Source: CAYQUC01 sp964514215 (GTDB lineage Bacteria > Pseudomonadota > Gammaproteobacteria > UBA6429 > Thiohalophilaceae). From it: a DNA stretch of 43,271 nucleotides. The notes below the pieces were generated by a model. That model saw only the letters and a program-made list of their open reading frames with translations, did not search any database and was not told where the DNA came from. Positions 25,580 through 32,543 of this stretch are shown here, piece by piece. Positions within the stretch are counted from its first letter, which is position 1. Each line of letters begins with the position of its first letter. A program made the translations under genes and the position numbers. Where the stretch lies: positions 1 through 43,271 of the forward strand of contig CAZEPW010000028.1 of assembly GCA_964514215.1 (NCBI GenBank), given 5' to 3'.

Positions 25580-26230
25580 TTAATCATTTTTAGGCCAATA
25601 ATGTTCAATTACTTCTTCGGTGCAACAAATGCCAACAATAACATCGGTTGAGCCGTCATCCCATATTTCGACAGTGAGGAAATAATTATCATCGGCTGCT
25701 TCGCATTCGTGGTAGCGTAGTTCTTCGCCGTCATCATCATCATCGTCATCGTCAAAATCACTTGGTGGATTGGCAATGCAGTTACGTTCGTAGTAATACG
25801 CTTCTACTGATTTTTCTTCTTGTTGATAATTATCATTTAACCAACCCTCGAGTTCGGGTGGCACGGTTTTTACTTTTAAATTAGGAAAAACGCCGTCTTC
25901 AAATAATTTAGCGAATTCATCTTCGTCAAATATTTGTGCAACTTGTTCACGGCTTAATTTGCGTGATAATAATAATTCAGGATCACCGTCATTATCATCT
26001 GGCGATAAAAAATAAGTTTGGTTATCGGCATTACGTAATGTTAATTCGGGAACAATACCATCAGAATAATAATAACCTGCTATTTCGGTTAATTCGAATT
26101 GCTGCCCTTGAATGTCTTTCGGTAATGATAGACGTTCTTTAAATGATACAATATCGCCCGGTAGCAAATCATTTGCTGTTTTAATTTCTCGGGTGCTGGG
26201 TTCTTTACTTCCAAATAAGCCTTTAAACAT
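25580..26230 (-). CDS. DUF2491 family protein (YjfK-like)
   Basis: 216 residues, cytoplasmic, acidic. It starts MFKGLFGSKEPSTREIKTANDLLPGDIVSFKERLSLP, the short hydrophobic-plus-linker start typical of DUF2491/YjfK proteins, and continues with beta-rich segments (QGQQFELTEIAGYYYSDGIVPELTLRN). An eight-residue poly-Asp run lies around 158-165, encoded by GTC/ATC triplets that could slip in replication. An AGGGA ribosome-binding site precedes the ATG. In E. coli and relatives YjfK is encoded beside YjfI, YjfJ and YjfL, the same partners as here. Biochemical function is unknown. Confidence 0.8.
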   Translation of the reverse strand: MFKGLFGSKEPSTREIKTANDLLPGDIVSFKERLSLPKDIQGQQFELTEIAGYYYSDGIVPELTLRNADNQTYFLSPDDNDGDPELLLSRKLSREQVAQIFDEDEFAKLFEDGVFPNLKVKTVPPELEGWLNDNYQQEEKSVEAYYYERNCIANPPSDFDDDDDDDDGEELRYHECEAADDNYFLTVEIWDDGSTDVIVGICCTEEVIEHYWPKND

Positions 26231-26289
26231 AGTTTTCCCTGTTACCTTAATTGATTTATTATCTCAGGATATTTATTGTTGAGCAACTA

Positions 26290-26310
26290 ACCCCGGTTTA
26301 GCACCGGGGT
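26290..26310. promoter_or_regulatory. GC-rich perfect hairpin in the DUF2491-pspA gap
   Basis: ACCCCGGT (26290-26297), 5-base loop, ACCGGGGT (26303-26310). It lies 60 bases upstream of the DUF2491 start on the minus strand. No T tract follows on either strand, so it may be an RNA-stability or processing element of the operon message rather than a full terminator. Confidence 0.6.
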
Positions 26311-26374
26311 ATTGATGTTGCAGAATAATTATTTATTCCGAGCTGCACATAAGCACGTTAGGTAGTTTAAATCT

Positions 26375-26469
26375 GGAGCTGGAGTCTGAATAGACAAATT
26401 ACGATTCGTCATCCTTGGCTGCTCGACTGCCGCAGACGGTCATAATTTGTCTATTCAGACTCCAGCTCC
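26375..26469. repeat. 95-bp element with perfect 27-bp inverted arms
   Basis: Arms 26375-26401 and 26443-26469 are exact reverse complements over 27 bases (outer end GGAGCTGG, inner end ACAAATTA). The 41-base centre (26402-26442) is richer in G+C than its surroundings. The flanking seven bases, TAAATCT on the left and TAAATTT on the right, match at six of seven positions and may be a target-site duplication. It lies in the 270-base gap between the pspA-like and DUF2491 genes of one operon. It may be a miniature transposable element or a structured RNA; no T tract is present. Confidence 0.85.
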
Positions 26470-26500
26470 TAAATTTTACTTGCTAGTCAATAATTGGCGG

Positions 26501-27193
26501 CTATTTATTTTGTTTTGCTTTTAATCGTTCAAGCACACTGCTTGCACCACCAGATGATTTTCCGATACCGCCTTCTTTTAGTTTGCGATCAAGATCATCA
26601 GAACTATCTTGCTCTTCTAACCATTCACCGGCTTCCATGCTGTCGGTTGTGCGTTGTTGTTTTTTCTTAATGCGATCTAAGGCTTTTGATACTCGGTGTT
26701 CGCTTGAACCTGTCGCCGCGATATTGGCTGAAATGCTACTGGTGGCATTTTGCAATTGTTGCACGGTTTTTACTTTTTCAAGTTCACGCTTATTTTTTTG
26801 TATCACCTTTTCACGTTTTTTAATGAGCGTGTATATCGACGCGACTTCTTTTTTAAGGCTATCGTGTTCGTCTTTAATACCACTTCGCTCTTGCTCCAAC
26901 TCGTCAATGCGTTCTGCAACTTCGGTCGCTAAATCTTCTTGCCCAGAATCGAGAGCTTGCATGGCTTTTGTTTCATAGTCGGCGATATCATTATTTAAGG
27001 TATTTAATGAACGTTTTAGGCCGATTTCTGAGCTTTTTAAGCCGGTTAAGCTTTTCTTTGCTTGTTGAATGGCGGTTTCGGCTTCACGAATTTCTTGTTC
27101 GTAAATTCGGATTGCTTGTGAATCAACAATCGCTTCACCAACTTCACTCGCGCCACCTTTAATAGCCGTTATAATATCTCCAAATATACTCAT
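26501..27193 (-). CDS. PspA/IM30 family protein (YjfJ-like)
   Basis: 230 residues, almost entirely coiled coil (about 25-150, e.g. IYEQEIREAETAIQQAKKSLTGLKSSE and ELEQERSGIKDEHDSLKKEVASIYTLIKKREKVIQKNKRELEKV). It is followed by a Ser/Gly linker and a C-terminal segment (GIGKSSGGASSVLERLKAKQNK). The PspA/IM30 family are ESCRT-III-like proteins that polymerise on the inner face of damaged membranes. The wording fits the YjfJ branch rather than classic PspA, and no pspBC genes are nearby. An AGAGG ribosome-binding site precedes the ATG, and the DUF2170 gene ends 12 bases upstream, so the two are co-expressed. Confidence 0.9.
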   Translation of the reverse strand: MSIFGDIITAIKGGASEVGEAIVDSQAIRIYEQEIREAETAIQQAKKSLTGLKSSEIGLKRSLNTLNNDIADYETKAMQALDSGQEDLATEVAERIDELEQERSGIKDEHDSLKKEVASIYTLIKKREKVIQKNKRELEKVKTVQQLQNATSSISANIAATGSSEHRVSKALDRIKKKQQRTTDSMEAGEWLEEQDSSDDLDRKLKEGGIGKSSGGASSVLERLKAKQNK

Positions 27194-27205
27194 TTTGTGT
27201 TACCT

Positions 27206-27613
27206 CTATAGTAATAATTCTTGAATTGACTCCAGTACTTCGACAGTGTTCTCTGCTTGTACTTCGAGCTCGTGCACAATGTTTTCAAAACTGGTGTTTA
27301 ATGACATTGCGCCAAATAAAATATAATTATCAGCCTGCATTCCGATAGCACTTAGTGGCACCACGGGGCTAAGTTGAAGTAGCATGGTATTCAATTCATC
27401 AATTGAACCCGGTTTGACTTCGGACTTATGAAATAACGGTGTTACTGATAACAATTGTGTTTCGGTAAAGGCGATTTTGATTGGAAACTCCTCTACATTA
27501 GAACAGATTACATCCAAAACATTGTTATCGTTTAAGACCGCATCAAAGGATGTTCCTTCAACGGTTGTGTGATCGTTTAAACGAAATCCTAAATCTTCAA
27601 GGTTGATTGTCAT
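27206..27613 (-). CDS. DUF2170 family protein (YjfI-like)
   Basis: 135 residues, cytoplasmic, acidic, with a compact alpha/beta pattern: FRLNDHTTVEGTSFDAVLNDNNVLDVICSNVEEFPIKIAFTETQLLSVTPLF, then INELNTMLLQLSPVVPLSAIGMQ-type helix and YILFGAMSLNTSFENIVHELEVQAENTVEVLESIQELL. This matches YjfI/DUF2170, which is usually encoded directly before the YjfJ PspA protein, as here. It is thought to act with that protein, but the role is undefined. A strong AAAGGAG ribosome-binding site lies just upstream of the ATG. It is the first gene after the operator-bearing promoter at 27647-27699. Confidence 0.85.
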   Translation of the reverse strand: MTINLEDLGFRLNDHTTVEGTSFDAVLNDNNVLDVICSNVEEFPIKIAFTETQLLSVTPLFHKSEVKPGSIDELNTMLLQLSPVVPLSAIGMQADNYILFGAMSLNTSFENIVHELEVQAENTVEVLESIQELLL

Positions 27614-27646
27614 TAAATACTCCTTTGTACTTATTGTACCTTAGCT

Positions 27647-27699
27647 GCCATATTATGGCGGCTTGTTATTAATATATGCCATATTATGGCGGTGCGCAA
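27647..27699 (-). promoter_or_regulatory. Sigma-70-like promoter with two identical palindromic operators
   Basis: On the minus strand, TTGCGC (27699-27694), a 17-base spacer, then TATATT (27676-27671, five of six matches) form a promoter for DUF2170-pspA. The perfect 13-bp palindrome GCCATATTATGGC fills the spacer (27678-27690) and occurs again at 27647-27659, about +5 to +17 from the predicted start. Centres are 31 bp apart, three helical turns. This is the layout of a repressor that binds cooperatively on one DNA face and blocks polymerase. The repressor is not known; candidates encoded nearby are the XRE protein and the 107-residue protein. Confidence 0.75.
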
Positions 27700-27751
27700 G
27701 TGTTTATTTGAGAATAACTGTAAAATTTATTAAGCTATTGATTTTAATGAT

Positions 27752-29482
27752 TTATTTTAGTTTCCGCGTCGGATTACTATAAAAAACACCGTCCATTTTT
27801 TCCCATGCAGCCTGATGGTAGTTAAAAATTACGCGGCTACCCAGTTTATTGAGCTGCACTTTATCTGCAAATTGGTAAAACGAGGGTGCAAATACAAATG
27901 CTGCTAATAACTGTTGTTTTGAGATCCAAGGATCGTTAACGGGCAGTGTAACGGAATTTCTAATGCGCTGTGAAGCCATTTGTCCATGTACTGTGCCGAT
28001 TGTCCAACCCCATTCGCCAAATGTTGGCACATTACTATGGTATTGCTCTGTTTGAAAGCCAACCGATTGTAGTGTTTTGCCGATGGAAATAAAGGCTTGT
28101 TGCGCGTGATAGGGTGACGTTGATTGAATCACAATTGCGCCGTCGCCCGATAATAACTCTTTTAAGCGGGCATAAAAGAAATCACTATAGAGTTTATTTA
28201 AATCAGGGTGACTGGGATCGGGCAAATCAACAATGATACTATCAAAATGCTGTTGCTGGCTGACGAGTTTTTCAACTTCAATAAAGGCATCACCATTAAT
28301 AATCGTTAGCCGTGGATCGTTAAGCGCATTTTCATTGAGTGTCAGTAATGTTTTTTGAATTTTATCAGGAACGGCAGTATCGAGCCCTCTAAATAGATTT
28401 AACATGTCGCTATCTAAATCAATCAAGGTGATTGCTTTGGGGTTCCATTTTAAAATATCACGCACCGCTAAACCGTCACCGCCACCGATGACCAGAATTT
28501 TTTCGTGTCGAGCCGAGGCGAGTAATGCCGGATAGGTTAGGAAACTGTGGTAGATGTGTTCATCACTACTGGAAAATTGCAGCCGACCATTAATGTATAA
28601 GCTGGTGACTTTATCAAGCCCTTGGCCAACAATGCGTTGGGTGATGGTGAGGTGTTGATATGGCGTTACCTTAGTGTAAACCGGATCATCTTCAAATAAA
28701 GCATAGTTCATTTGTTCAACCCATTTTGCACCACTAAAACTTAAAATAATAATAACGGCAATAACGAATAGATGAGCAATAATAAGTATGCTGAGATGGT
28801 TAATTTTTTTGTGATAGCGAATTAAAAATAGGACTCCAACGACAATATTGGCTGCTGCGGTCGCAATTGCGGCAACCATGATAGGAATTTGTAAGCAAAC
28901 GGTTACCCAAATTGCCGCGCCGATTCCTGCTCCAATATAATCTGCACCATAAATAGTACCGGTATTGTGTTCCAGATGTTGTTTGTGAATATGTTCCCGT
29001 ATGCGTGCGATGAGTGGAATTTCCATGCCGATCATCAAGCCGAGTATAAAGCCGGTGATATAGGGTGTGTAGTAGGAAATGTCTTTTAGTGTTTCTATCG
29101 CACCACCTTGCAACATCACTGAAGGGTGGATGTTGTATAAATCGTGTAACCAGTGTGGCAGGGTGTAAATCAGTGCTGTCATGGCGGCCATGATTAATAT
29201 CGCACTTGAGCCAATGAGTGCGATGGTGACTTCCAACCAGGTAAAACCGGTAAATGGATCTTTAACCCATTTGGCGGTGAATGCACCAATGCCCATGGCG
29301 ACGATCATGATGCCAATCATGGCATATATTGTGGTCTCGACGGCACCAAGAATGCGGCCAGCATAGTGTGCTAAAAGGTATTCGTAAATTAAACCACAGC
29401 CAGCAAGAATGGCCATGCTGGTGATTAAAAAAATATCATCTTTAATATAGGGGAGTTTTAATTTTGAGGTGATGCTGGACAT
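27752..29482 (-). CDS. Membrane-fused spermidine-synthase-like aminopropyltransferase
   Basis: About 576 residues from the ATG at 29482; a longer reading from 29506 is possible, but that ATG lies in the arm of a hairpin. The N-terminal 230 residues hold seven or so membrane helices (ILAGCGLIYEYLLAHYAGRILGA at the first). The C-terminal half is a SpeE-type methyltransferase fold: LVIGGGDGLAVRDIL (decarboxy-AdoMet binding), ITLIDLDSDML, and IIVDLPDPSHPDLNKLYSDFFY, the loop holding the catalytic Asp. Known soluble homologues move an aminopropyl group onto putrescine. A membrane-bound version beside DUF350 and PspA-like genes suggests a membrane-linked acceptor. No SpeD gene for the donor lies in the window. 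Confidence 0.88.
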   Translation of the reverse strand: MSSITSKLKLPYIKDDIFLITSMAILAGCGLIYEYLLAHYAGRILGAVETTIYAMIGIMIVAMGIGAFTAKWVKDPFTGFTWLEVTIALIGSSAILIMAAMTALIYTLPHWLHDLYNIHPSVMLQGGAIETLKDISYYTPYITGFILGLMIGMEIPLIARIREHIHKQHLEHNTGTIYGADYIGAGIGAAIWVTVCLQIPIMVAAIATAAANIVVGVLFLIRYHKKINHLSILIIAHLFVIAVIIILSFSGAKWVEQMNYALFEDDPVYTKVTPYQHLTITQRIVGQGLDKVTSLYINGRLQFSSSDEHIYHSFLTYPALLASARHEKILVIGGGDGLAVRDILKWNPKAITLIDLDSDMLNLFRGLDTAVPDKIQKTLLTLNENALNDPRLTIINGDAFIEVEKLVSQQQHFDSIIVDLPDPSHPDLNKLYSDFFYARLKELLSGDGAIVIQSTSPYHAQQAFISIGKTLQSVGFQTEQYHSNVPTFGEWGWTIGTVHGQMASQRIRNSVTLPVNDPWISKQQLLAAFVFAPSFYQFADKVQLNKLGSRVIFNYHQAAWEKMDGVFYSNPTRKLK

Positions 29483-29499
29483 GGTTATTGCATTGTAAC

Positions 29500-29528
29500 G
29501 CGTCATGCCGCTATAGCGGGCATGACGC
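29500..29528. promoter_or_regulatory. Perfect 10-bp hairpin before the SpeE-like gene
   Basis: GCGTCATGCC (29500-29509) and GGCATGACGC (29519-29528) pair perfectly around a 9-base loop that is nearly self-complementary. It lies between the DUF350 gene and the SpeE-like gene. One in-frame ATG (29506) is buried in the stem, which favours the ATG at 29482 as the start. It could attenuate transcription out of DUF350 or stabilise the downstream message. It is REP-like in sequence. Confidence 0.65.
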
Positions 29529-29577
29529 TTGCTGAAGATTTAAAAAGATTTAATCCGTGTATTTGAATCGAAAAACG

Positions 29578-30465
29578 TTAACCTAATAAACCTTTAAAGA
29601 TAAATCCAACCGCAATGTAGATAGCCGCTTCAATATAAGCAACCCCAACATTTTGTTGATCATCAATTTCATTAACAATATCGATTCCGGATAAGACCAC
29701 CATACGGGCAATTGTTGCAATCGGTGATAATAATATGGTGATGACAACGGCAACAGCAAACCAGCTAATCATTGAGCTTGCTATATCTTGCGGCAAATAT
29801 ACCACCATGCCGGATGCTGCACTTAATGCCAATGCAGTGCCTAAGATATGGCCGGCATAACGAATTGCTAATGCAACATTACCATCGGATAGTGCTTCTT
29901 GTAATTGTTTGCCACTATGGCGTTTTTGATAAATAGCACCGCGTAATCGAGTGACAATTAATAAAATAATTTGTGATGCGATAAATACCAGTGCGACAGG
30001 GATTAAACCGGAATAACCACCGGTTGATTCCCAATTCATTGCTGAATGGATAATGATACCCAGTGCTACCATGTTGGCTGCTTGCACGATACCGGCGGAA
30101 ATATTTTTGTCGGCGATTTTCGCTTTTAAAGAGAGCTTATTAAAAATAATGGCATCATTAATAATGGTGCCTACTTTTAAGAAGATAATGCCGGCGAGGG
30201 CGTAAACGGCAACGTTACCGGCTTCGTGCAATAAGCTTACCGATGCATCGCCACTGACGGCTGCAAATAAAATTAATGATACTGCCAACGCGCCACCGGC
30301 AATGGAAATACCAAAGGCAAAATTATCTTTTTTGGACAATTCGTCGGTGGTGTTAACGCCGGCTAATAAGCCTTGTAAGTGTCGAATACTACTTATCGCG
30401 ATAATGGCAATAATTAAATCGATGCCAATAATGCTGATATGCCATAATGAAATTGTATTTAACAT
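29578..30465 (-). CDS. DUF350 family membrane protein with two tandem DUF350 domains (YjfL-like)
   Basis: 295 residues and about eight membrane helices arranged as two copies of the DUF350 unit. The first runs about 40-145 (KDNFAFGISIAGGALAVSLILFAAVSGD ... VGTIINDAIIFNKLSLKAKIADKNISAGIVQAANMVALGIIIHSA). The second runs about 195-295 (DGNVALAIRYAGHILGTALALSAAS ... IARMVVLSGIDIVNEIDDQQNVGVAYIEAAIYIAVGFIFKGLL). E. coli YjfL has the same family unit. The conserved N-x-x/A-x-G-I-x-x-A face is shared by both halves. The function is unknown; the family is recurrently found beside polyamine-type enzymes and PspA proteins. It sits upstream of the SpeE-like gene on the same strand. Confidence 0.88.
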   Translation of the reverse strand: MLNTISLWHISIIGIDLIIAIIAISSIRHLQGLLAGVNTTDELSKKDNFAFGISIAGGALAVSLILFAAVSGDASVSLLHEAGNVAVYALAGIIFLKVGTIINDAIIFNKLSLKAKIADKNISAGIVQAANMVALGIIIHSAMNWESTGGYSGLIPVALVFIASQIILLIVTRLRGAIYQKRHSGKQLQEALSDGNVALAIRYAGHILGTALALSAASGMVVYLPQDIASSMISWFAVAVVITILLSPIATIARMVVLSGIDIVNEIDDQQNVGVAYIEAAIYIAVGFIFKGLLG

Positions 30466-30506
30466 GGTTGTTCCTTTTAAATAATATTCGCTGTTTAGTT
30501 GCAGAT

Positions 30507-31460
30507 TTATTTACCGCTAAATGAGCCGCGCGAGGTTCGTGATGAACCTGAGCGCGCACTCGCCAAGCGTGATGATCGTGCAGCTTTAAATGAATTACTT
30601 TGCATCGATGCTACTCGTGAACCGGCTTTTGATTTTGCATAAGGGCTTTGAAAACGCCTGCCTTCACGCTGAAATTTATTTCGAGTTCGGGTTTGCGTTT
30701 GTCTGCTTTGAGCTTGTTGTCGTGGTGAGCTATAGTATTGTCGTCCTGCTTCGCCATAATAGCTGTAGTTTCGGTTGTTTGCCCAACCACCATAGTATAT
30801 AGGCGATCGAAACAACGAACTAAACAAGGCATATTTACCATACCATTCCCAAAACGAACCACCACTGGAATCGTTGCGCCAATTACCGTATTGTGGATTA
30901 CCGACTAACTGGCTACCGGCACCATAGTCTTTTGCACCATTGGCAATCAGGCTGGCTTCTTTGCTTAATGATTCCACCCGGCCTAGTTTGCCATTGGACA
31001 TATCGGCTAAGACATTAATGGGATCGGTTAACATCATGCCGTAAATTTCAACACGAGAGGCATTTTTAATCGCAAGGTATTCAACGGCAGCCGCTTGAAC
31101 GGCTTTAACGCCTTGTTTGGGTGCTGCAGCTCGAGTCTTATTCACTTCTTTTAAGCGGCTAACAAGATTTTGGTAACTGGGGCCGTTAACATCGGCATCC
31201 AATGCCAGAGTATCAATTAACTCACTTAAATCGGGGCTTTGTTTTTTTACAATAGCCGCGTATTGTTTTAATAAGCTTGCTTTTGGAATGGTGCCCGAAC
31301 TGAGATGCCGGCCGAGTTTATCAACGGCGATACGGGTTTCAAGCGCTGATTTTTCGAGTTCGGCTCTCCAAATTTCTTCATCGGATGTACACGCTAGCAT
31401 GACCAAACTTAATACGATAAGTATGGAGTCGTTAAGGAATCGTTTTTGTTTTAATAGCAT
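30507..31460 (-). CDS. Lipoprotein with Tyr/Gly/Ser/Arg-rich tail
   Basis: 317 residues. The signal MLLKQKRFLNDSILIVLSLVMLAC gives a lipobox MLAC with Cys24 lipidated. Residues 30-190 look like a helical periplasmic domain. From about 190 the composition changes to Gly/Tyr/Trp/Ser (GNWRNDSSGGSFWEWYGKYALFSSLFRSPIYYGGW). The last 80 residues are strongly basic and Ser/Arg/Gln-rich, ending GSSRTSRGSFSGK. No family is recognised. It could be the functional counterpart of the YjfM/DUF1190 lipoprotein that accompanies YjfL in E. coli, which also has a low-complexity tail, but I see no direct sequence match. It lies 41 bases upstream of the DUF350 gene. Confidence 0.75.
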   Translation of the reverse strand: MLLKQKRFLNDSILIVLSLVMLACTSDEEIWRAELEKSALETRIAVDKLGRHLSSGTIPKASLLKQYAAIVKKQSPDLSELIDTLALDADVNGPSYQNLVSRLKEVNKTRAAAPKQGVKAVQAAAVEYLAIKNASRVEIYGMMLTDPINVLADMSNGKLGRVESLSKEASLIANGAKDYGAGSQLVGNPQYGNWRNDSSGGSFWEWYGKYALFSSLFRSPIYYGGWANNRNYSYYGEAGRQYYSSPRQQAQSRQTQTRTRNKFQREGRRFQSPYAKSKAGSRVASMQSNSFKAARSSRLASARSGSSRTSRGSFSGK

Positions 31461-31549
31461 GATATTTTTTTAATAATTTTATCTTGTTTAAGCCCTACGC
31501 TTAACTTCAAATTATCACAGATAGCATTATATTTCGACTTTTTGAGCGA

Positions 31550-32287
31550 CTATTTTTTTCGAATACCGTCAAATAAACCATAAGTCCAAGGTCGCATGGC
31601 AACAACCATCGTCACACCATAGCGTTTATCAATTGGCAGCCCGGCATCGTCACTATTTAAGTCATTTAATTCAGCAGCGAGTTGATCCATTTTACGCTGA
31701 AACATCAGTTGGCTTGGTTTGGCAAGCATGGCATTGATAACAATAAGCTTCTCATTTTCATTTTTAAATAGTGAGTTAAAGAAATCGGCTTGCAGTTTTT
31801 CTAGAAAGAAACGTTGTATAGGGCCATTATCCCGCCATTTAAAATTGGGTGCGACTAATAATTTAACGTTATTTTTTGGTAATAATTCGATTAGCTGTAA
31901 TTTGTCCAGCTTCGTTAAATAACCGATACATTGTGGTTCGGTGAAATGGAAATACTCGATAATATTATTTTTAGTCCATTTATTTAACACACAAACAGTG
32001 ACTAATAATAACCCCACATCATTGGCAATTTCGCGTTCTTGTTGCTCGGTTAATTCACTGAGGTGTATTTTGTTTTTTTCGTTCATTAATTGCACAAGAT
32101 CGGATATCTCAAAATCCAGCATGTGGCAAATATCTTCTAATCGCTGCAACGTAAAGCTTTGTTCAGAAAATAGACGTTTTACACTGGCTTCCGATAAGCC
32201 CAAATAATCGGCAACGTCAGCATAGGTTTTACCATGGGATTTTAAGGATTGTTTTAGGGTCTCGATTAGCAAGGTATGTTGTGACAC
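31550..32287 (-). CDS. XRE-family transcriptional regulator
   Basis: 245 residues, start GTG at 32287 (an AGG lies about eight bases upstream). Residues 3-65 form a Cro/CI helix-turn-helix: LIETLKQSLKSHGKTYADVADYLGLSEASVKRLFSEQSFTLQRLEDICHMLDFEISDLVQLM. The remaining 180 residues are an effector or dimerisation domain with a winged-helix-like stretch (WTKNNIIEYFHFTEPQCIGYLTKLDKLQLIELLPKNNVKLLVAPNFKW) and no recognised ligand site. It is the first of the ten minus-strand genes and the obvious local candidate to control them, including the palindromic promoter at 27647-27699. No copy of that palindrome is seen upstream of its own gene. Confidence 0.85.
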   Translation of the reverse strand: MSQHTLLIETLKQSLKSHGKTYADVADYLGLSEASVKRLFSEQSFTLQRLEDICHMLDFEISDLVQLMNEKNKIHLSELTEQQEREIANDVGLLLVTVCVLNKWTKNNIIEYFHFTEPQCIGYLTKLDKLQLIELLPKNNVKLLVAPNFKWRDNGPIQRFFLEKLQADFFNSLFKNENEKLIVINAMLAKPSQLMFQRKMDQLAAELNDLNSDDAGLPIDKRYGVTMVVAMRPWTYGLFDGIRKK

Positions 32288-32513
32288 GGTTTTACCTGTA
32301 ATAAATTATTATTGTTATTTCATCCACAGGTTGATTAGCGTATCTCTGCCTGTCCCTAGAGTTAACTAGTAGCATAATATAATACTTTTAGCACCAATAA
32401 ACAACACCTTTCCATTTTAGGTAGTATTATTCGATGCGTGTTACTAAGATGCTTCCAACAGTTCAATACAAAATAACGGACAAACGGCTCGTAAAGCAAC
32501 AAGGGTAGGTTTT

Positions 32514-32543
32514 ATGTTTAACCAAAGAAGAGTAGCACTATGA
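32514..32543 (+). other. Possible nine-residue leader ORF coupled to the aas-like gene
   Basis: ATG at 32514, preceded by AAGGGTAGG, encodes MFNQRRVAL and stops at TGA 32541-32543, which overlaps the ATG of the acyltransferase gene (ATGA arrangement). Its ribosome-binding site looks better than that of the main gene, so it may raise translation of it by coupling. Chance cannot be excluded for so short a frame. Confidence 0.35.

Noticed and set aside
26375..26469. Integron attC site
   Set aside because: The arms are perfectly paired without the extrahelical bases and core sites of attC, and no integrase gene is present.
23580..32287. Phage-defence island
   Set aside because: A rhomboid, channel and HTH regulator could suggest it, but there is no nuclease, NTPase, TIR or toxin domain; the YjfI/J/K/L partners fit membrane stress better.
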